Below are positions 8,024 through 14,443 of a stretch of DNA of 14,443 nucleotides, piece after piece. A program made the translations under genes and the position numbers. The notes beneath the pieces are model-generated. The model ran no database searches. It had not been told where the DNA came from and saw only the letters and a list, made by a program, of their open reading frames with translations. Within the stretch, counting starts at the first letter, position 1. The number at the start of each line of letters is the position of its first letter. The DNA is from Bacillota bacterium (lineage in GTDB: Bacteria > Bacillota_A > Clostridia > Peptostreptococcales > Anaerovoracaceae): NCBI GenBank assembly GCA_017438085.1, contig JAFRWH010000112.1:1-14443 (forward strand), given 5' to 3'.

Positions 8024-8058
8024 TCCGTTCGCGATCCTGTATCGCGGACGGATTTTTT
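8024..8058 (+). terminator. Rho-independent terminator after exoA
   Basis: A 12-bp stem pairs 8024-8035 with 8041-8052 (TCCGTTCGCGAT with ATCGCGGACGGA, one G-U pair) around the loop CCTGT, followed by six T residues (8053-8058). It cleanly separates exoA from the transporter promoter that begins six bases later. Confidence 0.92.
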
Positions 8059-8061
8059 AAT

Positions 8062-8112
8062 TGTTGACAAAATCAACTGTGGGGTTATATTGACTGTTGT
8101 AAAAATCAACAA
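8062..8112 (+). promoter_or_regulatory. Promoter with two palindromic operator candidates for the MFS-MarR-MATE operon
   Basis: A consensus -35 TTGACA (8064-8069) and TATATT -10 (8086-8091) are 16 bases apart. Two palindromes sit on this promoter. Site 1 is GTTGA-CAAAA-TCAAC (8063-8077) over the -35. Site 2 is TGTTG-TAAAAAT-CAACA (8095-8111) over the expected transcription start. Their centres (8070 and 8103) are 33 bases apart, about three helical turns, so both face the same side of the DNA. Half-sites of this size suit a dimeric winged-helix repressor. The obvious candidate is the MarR-family protein encoded in the same operon; that link is inference. Confidence 0.75.
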
Positions 8113-8143
8113 TAGGTAATCCAAAAAAGCGAAAGGGGAGCAT

Positions 8144-9295
8144 ATGACTTCTGTTAGCAAAAACAAAATAAGAGCAGGGATCTTTATCCTCTCTGTGATA
8201 CTTCAGATGGGTAACTGTCTGTCTTTGGTACTGGCAGGGGTGGCAAAGGATCATCCTGAAGCTTCCATGGCATCGGTGCAGCTGGTGTTCACACTTATGT
8301 CCCTTGTGGGCATTCCTTCCATGCTGATTGCAGGGAAAATGGCCAGCGTGGTCACGAAAAAAAGACTGCTGCTTTTTGCCGGTGTATTTGTACTCTGCGG
8401 AAGCCTTATCGGTTGCTTTCTTTCCAAAAGTCTCGGTCTCCTTTATCTTGCCAGCGCCATGATAGGCTTTGGCGCAAGCATGCTTACGCCCACATCCTCC
8501 GCTCTTATTGCGGAATACTTTGATGGTGAGGAAAGGGCCTTTATGATGGGTATACAGTCCCTTTTCATCAATGGAGGAGCCATCGGACTGAATCTTTTTG
8601 CAGGCCTTCTTGGACGCAGCAGCTGGCGGGGGACCTACAGAGTGTATTTTCTGATAGTCCCTGTCATGATCGCTGTGATGCTGCTGCTTCCAAAGGGCAT
8701 CGTGGAGAAGGCTGAAAAGGGTGAAAAGGTCAGGGTCCTGACCCCGGGACTGATGACCCTCATGCTTCAGGTCTTTCTTTTCGGGCTCGGTTATATGACA
8801 TTTATGACCACGATCTCTATCTATGCGGATTCTCTGGGCTTTTCTAATGCCAGCCTTTTTACCTCCACATGTTCTCTGGGCTGTGTCCTGACAGGGCTTA
8901 TGCTTCCGAAACTCATGAAGCTGTTTGGGAATTTCGGCTTTCCCATGTCTATGATTTTGGGAGCAGCAGGACTTCTGATTATCAGTCAGAGCAGCACAAA
9001 GACGATGCTGATGGCTGGAAGCCTTATTCTGGGCCTTGGATTCGGCTTTGTGATACCTTCGGGCTTCACCAAAATACCTGAAAGAGTAAGCCCCGGAGCC
9101 ATAACCATGGCCATGTCCCTTTATGTAGCCTCCTTTACAGGCAGCTCCTTTGTGAGTCCCTATGTGACGGGCAATATGGCGAAGCTGATGGGGTCGGCAA
9201 TCTCTTCAAGATTCCTTGCGGCCGCGATCATAATAGCAATAGACTGCGCGCTTTCAATACTCCTGCTCCGCAAGGAACGCAGCGGGAACAGATAA
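8144..9295 (+). CDS. Major facilitator superfamily transporter
   Basis: The 383-residue, highly hydrophobic protein has about twelve predicted membrane segments and a short cytoplasmic N-terminus (SVSKNKIRAG). The MFS pattern is seen in the loop after the second membrane helix (AGKMASVVTKKR) and in the glycine-rich segment ASAMIGFGASMLTPTSSALIAEYF. A charged central loop at about 185-200 (KGIVEKAEKGEKVRV) separates the two six-helix halves. The substrate cannot be named from sequence. The shared operon with a MarR regulator and a MATE pump suggests export of a toxic compound or drug. ATG 8144 is well supported by AAAGGGGAG at 8132-8140. The next gene, the MarR regulator, starts 48 bases after the stop. 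Confidence 0.9.
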   Translation: MTSVSKNKIRAGIFILSVILQMGNCLSLVLAGVAKDHPEASMASVQLVFTLMSLVGIPSMLIAGKMASVVTKKRLLLFAGVFVLCGSLIGCFLSKSLGLLYLASAMIGFGASMLTPTSSALIAEYFDGEERAFMMGIQSLFINGGAIGLNLFAGLLGRSSWRGTYRVYFLIVPVMIAVMLLLPKGIVEKAEKGEKVRVLTPGLMTLMLQVFLFGLGYMTFMTTISIYADSLGFSNASLFTSTCSLGCVLTGLMLPKLMKLFGNFGFPMSMILGAAGLLIISQSSTKTMLMAGSLILGLGFGFVIPSGFTKIPERVSPGAITMAMSLYVASFTGSSFVSPYVTGNMAKLMGSAISSRFLAAAIIIAIDCALSILLLRKERSGNR

Positions 9296-9343
9296 GCTGC
9301 GCAGCTGCCGCATCTTCTTAAAGTATAAAGAAAAGGTGAAAAC

Positions 9344-9775
9344 ATGGAAAAACCGATAATGGTGCCTTTTTTCAGGACAGCAAAAATACGTCAGATAATG
9401 CTTAAGCGAAAGCTGGATGAGCTTGGCCTGTCCGGCCTCATGCACACGGTGCTGCACAAGGTGGGTGCGATGGGAACATGCACCCAGGAGCAGATAATAC
9501 CCGACAGCCTGGCTGACAAGGGCGCCATAAGCCGCGACTGCGCCAGACTTGAAGAGCTCGGTCTCATAACCAGGCAGCCCGATCCTGAAAACAAGCGCAG
9601 GAAGCTGCTCAGCCTTACGTCAAAAGGCCAAGAAATCCGGCAGGAATTAGTGGAACTGGACGACCAGACAGCGGAAATGCTTCTAAGAGGCTTCACTGCT
9701 GATGAAAAGGCTCAGTTCGTGTCCTATCTTGAGCGCATGGAAAAAAATGCCGAAGGCTTGATACAGGGAAAATAA
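9344..9775 (+). CDS. MarR-family transcriptional regulator
   Basis: The 143-residue winged-helix protein is probably a dimeric, ligand-responsive repressor. N- and C-terminal helices for dimerisation surround a DNA-binding domain at about 45-92, ending in the characteristic wing RQPDPENKRRKLLSLTSKG. The helix before the wing (KGAISRDCARLEELGLI) would be the recognition helix. ATG 9344 is preceded by AAAGGTGA. It is flanked on both sides by efflux-type transporters in the same direction, with 48 and 12 bases between genes, which is the classic MarR plus pump arrangement. I infer that it controls its own operon through the two palindromes at 8063-8111. No redox-type N-terminal cysteine pair is apparent (only C46 and C66), so a thiol-sensing role is not indicated. 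Confidence 0.88.
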   Translation: MEKPIMVPFFRTAKIRQIMLKRKLDELGLSGLMHTVLHKVGAMGTCTQEQIIPDSLADKGAISRDCARLEELGLITRQPDPENKRRKLLSLTSKGQEIRQELVELDDQTAEMLLRGFTADEKAQFVSYLERMEKNAEGLIQGK

Positions 9776-9787
9776 AGGATATTTAAT

Positions 9788-11173
9788 ATGGCTGATACAA
9801 AAAGAAACAACCGCACTGAATTACTGCTGAATTCAGATGTCAAAAAACTGATAATAACGATGGCGCTGCCATCCATAATGGGACAGCTGGTGACAGTGTT
9901 CTATAATCTTGTGGACACCTATTTTGTAAGTGCCATCGGTACCTCCGCAACGGCGGCGGTGGGCGTTAACAGCTCACTGGAGCGGCTTATTTCCATGCTC
10001 GGAATGTTCATCGGCTCCGGCGCTTCCAGCTACATTTCCAGAAGCCTCGGCCAGAGGAACCAGGAGAGGGCGGACCGCGTCATCTCCACATCCTTCTTCA
10101 CCGGCTTCGGTCTTGGCACCATACTGCTGATCCTGGGCGTCCTGAACATGGAAAAGCTCATCTATTTCCTTGGCGCTACCCCCGAAAGCGCCCACTATTC
10201 CATGCAGTATGCCCAGTATGTCCTGCTGGCGGCGCCCTTTATGATAGGCCAGCTGATCTTCAACATGTGCCTGAAAAGCGAAGGAAATTCCAGATATGCC
10301 ATGATAGGGATCACTGTGGGCGCTGTGCTCAACTGCTTCCTGGATCCGCTGTTTATAAGGACCTTCGGGCTTGGTGTTGCCGGAGCCTCCATGGCTACCG
10401 CAATTTCAAAGCTGGTGAGCTTTTCCATCCTCGCTTACATGTACATTTCGAGAAAGAGCGCTGTACACCTTTCTATCAGAAAATTCAGATATGTGCTGGA
10501 AGAGGCGCTGGATGTCATGAAGATAGGCTCCACATCGCTGCTGCGAACCGTATGTCTGGTGTTCAGCAGCATACTTATCAACCGCATCGCAGGCGGCTAT
10601 TCCACAGCAGCTCTTGCTGCAATGAGTGTTTCCGGAAGAGTGATGGAATTCCCCTTTGCTATCATACTGGGCTTTGGCATGGGCTACCAGCCTGTAGCAG
10701 GCTTCAACTGGGGCGCAAGAAGGATGGACAGGGTGCGGGATGCCCTGAATTACAGCACTAAGGTATCGATATTAGGCGGTATAGTTATGGGCGCACTTAT
10801 AATCCTGTTCAGAACTCCGCTCATCTCTCTTTTCAACAAGCAGTCAGACCCGGAGGTTCTCAGGATCTGCACCCTCTGCATCGTTCTGCAGTGCATATCG
10901 CTGCCGCTGCACACCTTCCAGGCCATAAATAACATGTTTTATTCCAGCATAGGTGATGCAAAGGCGGCTCTGGCTCTGGGCATTGCAAGGCAGGGCTACT
11001 GCTTCATCCCTCTGCTGTACATACTTCCTCCATTAATGGGTGTTAACGGACTTGCCTCAGCCCAGTTTTTTGCGGATGTCCTCTCGGTTGCGGTATCCGT
11101 ACCCCTGGCTGTCAAGGCAAAAAAGATAATCGCAAGGGAGGAACAAAGCCTCGCTTCGCCAGGCCTCATCTGA
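9788..11173 (+). CDS. MATE family multidrug efflux transporter
   Basis: The 461-residue integral membrane protein with about twelve helices is of the MATE family, which exports drugs or metabolites in exchange for Na+ or H+. Typical features are the start SDVKKLIITMALPSIMGQLVTVFYNLVDTYFV and the pattern GTSATAAVGVNSSLERLISMLG. The second half repeats the motifs, with SSILINRIAGGYSTAALAAMSVSGRVMEFPF and GMGYQPVAGFNWGARR. Length is normal and the ends are intact. ATG 9788 lies 12 bases after the MarR stop, so it is cotranscribed with the regulator. Substrate unknown. No terminator is clear immediately downstream; the following bases are an S-layer-homology remnant. Confidence 0.94.
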   Translation: MADTKRNNRTELLLNSDVKKLIITMALPSIMGQLVTVFYNLVDTYFVSAIGTSATAAVGVNSSLERLISMLGMFIGSGASSYISRSLGQRNQERADRVISTSFFTGFGLGTILLILGVLNMEKLIYFLGATPESAHYSMQYAQYVLLAAPFMIGQLIFNMCLKSEGNSRYAMIGITVGAVLNCFLDPLFIRTFGLGVAGASMATAISKLVSFSILAYMYISRKSAVHLSIRKFRYVLEEALDVMKIGSTSLLRTVCLVFSSILINRIAGGYSTAALAAMSVSGRVMEFPFAIILGFGMGYQPVAGFNWGARRMDRVRDALNYSTKVSILGGIVMGALIILFRTPLISLFNKQSDPEVLRICTLCIVLQCISLPLHTFQAINNMFYSSIGDAKAALALGIARQGYCFIPLLYILPPLMGVNGLASAQFFADVLSVAVSVPLAVKAKKIIAREEQSLASPGLI

Positions 11174-11181
11174 TACAATAA

Positions 11182-11513
11182 AAGCAAGACCCTGTTGATG
11201 ACGATAATCCATTTGAAGATGTAAAACCAGATGATTACTTTTATAAGCCTGTGCTGTGGGCTGTTGAGAAGAAAATAACCGAAGGCACGACTCCTAAGAC
11301 CTTCCGGCCTTATCAGACCTGCAGCAGCATGCATATCGCGACCTTCCTGTACAGATCCGTGCATTACGGTGCTGACGGCTGGGGCGATGTTGCCAGAAAC
11401 TGGGCTTTCAGCAACGGTCTTGTAGCGATACCGGCCTTGAGGTGAAGATCGCGGAAGATTGTCCCAGGGCAGCGGTAGTTACTTTCATCTACAGGTATTT
11501 AAAACAGCAATAA
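11182..11513 (+). pseudogene. Remnant of the C-terminal S-layer homology (SLH) region of a surface protein
   Basis: From 11182 the frame reads without an ATG through NPFEDVKPDDYFYKPVLWAV, then EKKITEGTTPKTFRPYQTCS, then IATFLYRS. This is the recognisable body of an SLH repeat, a cell-wall-anchoring module. A second, partial repeat follows (WGDVARNWAFSNGLVAI) until TGA 11443-11445. In the -1 frame from about 11433 the text resumes with EDCPRAAVVTFIYRYLKQQ and a stop at 11511-11513, an expected SLH C-terminus. So the 3' end of a surface-protein gene survives with one frameshift and no start, signal peptide or body. The upstream part was probably lost when the efflux operon or other DNA was joined here. 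Not expected to make a functional protein. Confidence 0.8.
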
Positions 11514-11528
11514 GAGACCGATTACCCT

Positions 11529-11581
11529 TTGATTCACATCAGAAAAATGTTAAAATGCATATCCGTAAGGGTATGCATTTT
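11529..11581 (+). promoter_or_regulatory. Promoter of the TIR-STAND gene, overlapped by a 30-base inverted repeat
   Basis: A TTGATT -35 (11529-11534) and an extended -10 TGTTAAAAT (11548-11556) are separated by 16 bases. An inverted repeat begins inside the -10: AAAATGCATA (11552-11561) and TATGCATTTT (11572-11581) are perfect arms. The ten bases between them add a further TCC/GGG pairing around GTAA. At DNA level this could be an operator covering the -10 and start site. At RNA level it would be a 13-bp hairpin at the extreme 5' end, seven bases before the Shine-Dalgarno. The run of T after it is only four, so a true terminator is unlikely. Confidence 0.7.
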
Positions 11582-11597
11582 GCTTATGGAGAACAAA

Positions 11598-14057
11598 ATG
11601 GACGGATTAGTTTTTATAAGCCACAGTTCAAAAGATAAACCTGTTGCAGACGCAATATGTCACTATCTTGAGGAAAAGGGTCTGCGCTGCTGGATAGCGC
11701 CGAGAGACATTAAGAGCACGGACTGGGTAGGTTCCATAATGGACGGGCTTCACAGAAGCGAAGTTTTTGTTGTGATCGTCAGCCAGAACTCTCTTGCATC
11801 GCCGCAGGTCCTGAACGAAATAAATGAGGCCGTAAACTGCTGCAATTACATTGTTCCGTTCAAACTGGACAGTGAAGAACTAAGTGACAGATTCAGATAC
11901 TATCTCGGACCCTGTCACTGGCTGGATGCCATCTCTCCGCCACTTGAGAGCCGCATAGATGAACTGAGCTACAGGATACTTCATCTGTCGGAAGAAGATG
12001 CAATATACATGAACAGCGGCAGATATGAGCTGACAGAGCGCATGTCCTATCCAAGACCGGGCTTTATCGGGCGCGAGGCCGAAATAGAGGAGATAGCAGC
12101 CACACTTAAGGATGAGCGCATCGTTTTCCTGCAGGGCATGGGAGGCATGGGCAAGAGCGAGATAGCCAAAGGTTATGCAGCAGCCCATAAGGACGAGTAC
12201 GATAAAGTCATATTCGCTTCCTATAACGGCAGCCTGATGGATCTGGTCTGCAGCGACGCTCTGCCGATAAAGAATCTGCACAGAGCCGAGAAGGAGGGCA
12301 ATGAATCCTTCTTCCGCAGGAAGCTCGACGTCTTCCAGACGCTGGCAAACGAAAAGACATTGCTTATAATCGATAATTTCGATACGGACGAGGATGATCA
12401 GCTCGAAGAGCTTCTGTCCATGCCCTGCAGATTCATTTTCACCACAAGAAACGATCACGGGGATTATCCTGCAATAGATGTGGGACCGATAACGGACATA
12501 ACAGTGCTCCGGAAGATATTCTCTGCTGCTGCAGGATTAAAGATAAGCCCTAAGGATCAGCCTGTGGTCGATGAAATTCTTTCGCTTGTTAACGGACACA
12601 CGATCACTGTTGAACTTGTGGCAAGACAGATGGCTGCCAGCTTCAAGACACCGGCTGAAATGCTGAAGATACTGAAGAACGCAGGCATGAATACCCTGAA
12701 GACATCTGTCAGGCGCGAAGGCAGTAAAGACAAGCGCAATGCATTTGATTATATCCGGGAACTCTTTTCGGTATCCGGACTGGATCAGGCGCAGCAGCAT
12801 TTCCTGTCTGTAATGTCGCTTCTTCCTCCTTCCGGCATCAGAGTGCCGATGATAGGCGAAATACTTGATATGGAGGATTACGACATTGTCAACGACATGG
12901 TCTCCTCCAACTGGCTGATTCGAAGCGACTATTACACTCTTCAGATGCACCCGGTGATTGCGGATGTCATACGCCAGGAGCTGAAGCCGGATCTTATAAA
13001 CTGCAAGGATTATGTTATCGGGCTCGGAGAAAAGGCGAGAAGATTCTGGGGTATGGACACGGAGGAGAGGGACATACTGTACACCCTTGTCGTCAGGCTG
13101 CTGCAGTACTTCCCAAGGCCGGATTCCTGCGAAGATTCTGAGACAGCAAAGGAGCTTTTCCCTGCATATGGCCAATTCGCTAATGCGGGCTGGATATGCG
13201 GAGACTTTGAGCGCTCCCAGAAGGTGAGCAGGGAGTATTACGACTGCGCCATCTCTCTGTTCGGAGCCGGAAGCCTGCAGGCCGGATTAGGCGCTACTTA
13301 CTGCGCCGCAGCTTACTATAACGCGGGCGACTGGGCAGCTGCAGGTCCCTGGTATGAGTCGAGCTTCAAACATCAGCTAATTGGAGCCGGACTGCTGGAT
13401 GAAGACGGAGATATCTCTTCTGTATTGGATTCAGAGCCGGACAGAGCAAAGCTGGATAAGCTGCCTGCAAATGTGCTGGAGCAGCTTTATGCAATATGCA
13501 CGCGAATAGCCAGAAACCACGTAATTCTGGGAAATTACGATAAGGCTCAGAAGGCATTTGACCTGGCAGAGGCTTATGCAGCTGCGCGTATTCCTCTGGG
13601 AAACTACTCATACGGACGCAATCATCCGGGCTGGTATGCAGGCATATTCCTTGAAAAGACCAGGATGTATCTTGCGCAGGAACGCTGGGAGGACGCTTAT
13701 AACGAATCAAAGAAAACTCTTGCTCTGATGGAAGACGATCTTGAGTACGAGGAAGCTAATATGGCTTTCCCGATGATATACATGATCAAAGCCTGCAGCC
13801 ATTTAAGCCGCTTCGATGAGGCAGACCGCTGGTTAGAGCAGGGCAGAGAAATAATCGGAAGACTGATAGGCGAAAATTCGCGTTCGGCTTTTCATATGAG
13901 GGATGCCGAGGCAGAAAAGCTGCTGCTCAGCGGCAGGAAAGATGAGGGCATTTCAGTTCTGACGACTCTGGTTCTGGATATGGAGAAGCACCTTGGCGTA
14001 AACAGTCCGGAAACTGCAGAAATGCGAACTAAGCTTGAGGCGCTGCAGCAGGGATAA
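11598..14057 (+). CDS. TIR - NB-ARC/STAND ATPase - TPR protein (bacterial NLR-like, candidate anti-phage effector)
   Basis: The 819-residue soluble protein has three parts. Residues 1-130 are a TIR domain (VFISHSSKDKPVADAI, then CWIAPRDI); E74 in SPQVLNEINEA is placed like the catalytic glutamate of NAD-cleaving TIRs. Residues about 150-460 are a STAND NTPase: FIGREAE, Walker A GMGGMGKS (K186, S187), Walker B LLIIDNF (D259), FIFTTRN (R284), VNGHTITVELVA, and the winged-helix MHPVIADVI (H451). Residues about 490-819 are alpha-helical with TPR-like repeats (YYNAGDWAAAGPWYESS, YDKAQKAFDLAEAYA). In this architecture the repeats usually sense a trigger, the ATPase oligomerises, and TIR degrades NAD+; here this is inference. 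ATG 11598 has GGAGA at 11588-11592; upstream TTG 11529 and ATG 11586 are less likely. No partner gene is adjacent on the same strand. Confidence 0.93.
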   Translation: MDGLVFISHSSKDKPVADAICHYLEEKGLRCWIAPRDIKSTDWVGSIMDGLHRSEVFVVIVSQNSLASPQVLNEINEAVNCCNYIVPFKLDSEELSDRFRYYLGPCHWLDAISPPLESRIDELSYRILHLSEEDAIYMNSGRYELTERMSYPRPGFIGREAEIEEIAATLKDERIVFLQGMGGMGKSEIAKGYAAAHKDEYDKVIFASYNGSLMDLVCSDALPIKNLHRAEKEGNESFFRRKLDVFQTLANEKTLLIIDNFDTDEDDQLEELLSMPCRFIFTTRNDHGDYPAIDVGPITDITVLRKIFSAAAGLKISPKDQPVVDEILSLVNGHTITVELVARQMAASFKTPAEMLKILKNAGMNTLKTSVRREGSKDKRNAFDYIRELFSVSGLDQAQQHFLSVMSLLPPSGIRVPMIGEILDMEDYDIVNDMVSSNWLIRSDYYTLQMHPVIADVIRQELKPDLINCKDYVIGLGEKARRFWGMDTEERDILYTLVVRLLQYFPRPDSCEDSETAKELFPAYGQFANAGWICGDFERSQKVSREYYDCAISLFGAGSLQAGLGATYCAAAYYNAGDWAAAGPWYESSFKHQLIGAGLLDEDGDISSVLDSEPDRAKLDKLPANVLEQLYAICTRIARNHVILGNYDKAQKAFDLAEAYAAARIPLGNYSYGRNHPGWYAGIFLEKTRMYLAQERWEDAYNESKKTLALMEDDLEYEEANMAFPMIYMIKACSHLSRFDEADRWLEQGREIIGRLIGENSRSAFHMRDAEAEKLLLSGRKDEGISVLTTLVLDMEKHLGVNSPETAEMRTKLEALQQG

Positions 14058-14111
14058 AAAAGCACAGCAGAATAACTGCTGATCAGACAGAACTGAAGAT
14101 CGCAAGCATAT

Positions 14112-14139
14112 AAAAACAGCCCGGAAAAGGGCTGTTTTT
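14112..14139. terminator. Bidirectional terminator between the TIR-STAND gene and tRNA-Leu
   Basis: AAAAACAGCCC (14112-14122) and GGGCTGTTTTT (14129-14139) form an 11-bp stem around GGAAAA. Reading rightwards the hairpin ends in five T residues; reading leftwards the A-run supplies the U-tract. It therefore serves both the plus-strand TIR gene and the minus-strand tRNA, which ends only two bases away. A small CAGCAG/CTGCTG hairpin at 14065-14081, without a T-tract, also lies after the TIR stop. Confidence 0.9.
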
Positions 14140-14140
14140 C

Positions 14141-14227
14141 TGGTGCCGGCGGCGGGGGTCGAACCCGCACCCTGTCTCCAGAACGGTATTTTGAGTCCCG
14201 CGCGTCTGCAAATTCCCCCACGCCGGC
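14141..14227 (-). tRNA. tRNA-Leu, anticodon CAA, with three unusual positions
   Basis: Read on the minus strand, the acceptor arms GCCGGCG and CGCCGGC pair perfectly. Discriminator A and an encoded CCA follow (14141-14144). The T-arm is intact (GCGGG, loop TTCGACC, CCCGC). The long variable arm with a CTG/CAG stem marks a class II tRNA, and the loop CTCAAAA gives anticodon CAA, reading UUG. Three departures from the norm are visible: a G11-G24 clash in the D-stem (GGG against CGC), T at the position of invariant G18 (loop AATTTG rather than AATTGG), and a G30-A40 clash in the anticodon stem (CGGGA against TACCG). It may be a functional but odd isoacceptor, a decaying copy, or contain base errors. 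The promoter is intact. Confidence 0.88.
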
Positions 14228-14237
14228 AAGCTCAACA

Positions 14238-14266
14238 ATATTACCACGAAAACGGCCGTATTTCAA
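14238..14266 (-). promoter_or_regulatory. Promoter of tRNA-Leu
   Basis: On the minus strand TTGAAA (14261-14266) and TAATAT (14238-14243) are exactly 17 bases apart, and transcription would start a few bases before the tRNA 5' end at 14227. A short leader of this kind is normal for a tRNA gene and indicates the tRNA is still transcribed. Confidence 0.75.
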
Positions 14267-14286
14267 GCACTCAAAGATACACTTTT

Positions 14287-14325
14287 CTATTGATTTTCTG
14301 CTCTTATAATGTATTCCTCTGCCAT
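14287..14325 (-). CDS. Possible 12-codon ORF with strong Shine-Dalgarno (leader peptide or gene remnant)
   Basis: On the minus strand ATG 14325 follows GAGGTG at good spacing, and the frame encodes MAEEYIIRAENQ before TAG at 14287-14289. It lies downstream of a good promoter (14366-14394) and an inverted repeat, and upstream of the tRNA-Leu promoter. Nothing in the peptide identifies a function. It could be a leader peptide, the start of a gene truncated by a rearrangement near the tRNA, or chance. No continuation is found in any frame before the tRNA. Confidence 0.35.
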   Translation of the reverse strand: MAEEYIIRAENQ

Positions 14326-14339
14326 TGTTTCACCTCATT

Positions 14340-14394
14340 AAAGAATTGTTATACTCTTCTCATTCATTTTACTACAATTCTTTCGTTAAATCAA
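14340..14394 (-). promoter_or_regulatory. Minus-strand promoter overlapped by an inverted repeat
   Basis: On the minus strand TTGATT (14389-14394) and TAAAAT (14366-14371) are 17 bases apart, a strong sigma-A promoter match. The sequences AAAGAATTGT (14340-14349) and ACAATTCTTT (14374-14383) are perfect inverted arms separated by 24 bases. They enclose the -10 and transcription start and end just before the Shine-Dalgarno of the 12-codon ORF. They could be a pair of repressor half-sites that close the promoter by looping. Confidence 0.6.
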
Positions 14395-14443
14395 GTGTTT
14401 TTTGGAGAAAAATATGAAATCTCTATAAAACGTAATGGAAAGA

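Noticed and set aside
11529..11597. N-terminal extension of the TIR-STAND protein from TTG 11529
   Set aside because: The TTG is the likely -35 element, no Shine-Dalgarno precedes it, and the TIR fold begins at once after ATG 11598.
14398..14427. Plus-strand gene start at the ATG following GGAGAAAAAT near the window end
   Set aside because: The frame stops after four codons (MKSL); nothing further is supported before the window ends.

Overview
The window looks like chromosomal DNA of an anaerobic member of the Bacillota, most likely class Clostridia. The evidence is the gene order dGTPase-like gene, dnaG, rpoD, trmK, a type A RNase P RNA (Bacilli normally carry type B), purine-rich Shine-Dalgarno sites of the AGGAG type, and a fragment of S-layer-homology sequence. 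I cannot name the family or genus. TGA is used as a normal stop by trmK and by the MATE gene, so the standard code applies.

Left third (87-6860), housekeeping. A DJ-1/PfpI-family protein is followed by dUTPase (dut). Next comes a small DUF1904-like gene whose reading frame is interrupted by a single in-frame UGA. A dGTPase-like HD phosphohydrolase with its own terminator is followed by the macromolecular-synthesis cluster: DNA primase (dnaG), the primary sigma factor (rpoD) and tRNA adenine-22 methyltransferase (trmK). RNase P RNA (rnpB) begins 7 bases after the trmK stop. Dut and the dGTPase-like enzyme both act on dNTP pools next to the primase gene.

Middle (6861-8058). Between rnpB and exodeoxyribonuclease III lie three near-perfect tandem copies of an 88-base, strongly self-complementary element at an exact 113-base period. 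They match no family I recognise. On the plus strand each carries an apparently unpaired CCTCCTT, the same as the anti-Shine-Dalgarno end of 16S rRNA, so they could be a set of sibling regulatory RNAs.

Right third (8059-14443), accessory in character. An MFS transporter, a MarR-family regulator and a MATE efflux pump form an operon behind a promoter carrying two matching palindromes, which suggests autoregulated export. A decayed 3' end of an S-layer-homology gene follows. Then comes a single 819-residue TIR - NB-ARC/STAND ATPase - TPR protein, an NLR-like architecture associated with NAD-cleaving anti-phage immunity. Its promoter is overlapped by a 30-base inverted repeat. A bidirectional terminator separates it from a minus-strand tRNA-Leu(CAA), which has a near-consensus promoter but three unusual bases in its body. 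The window ends with a second minus-strand promoter, an inverted repeat and a 12-codon ORF.

The best candidates for undescribed biology are the tandem 88-base elements, the TIR-NLR gene with its palindromic control region, and the UGA-interrupted DUF1904-like gene.
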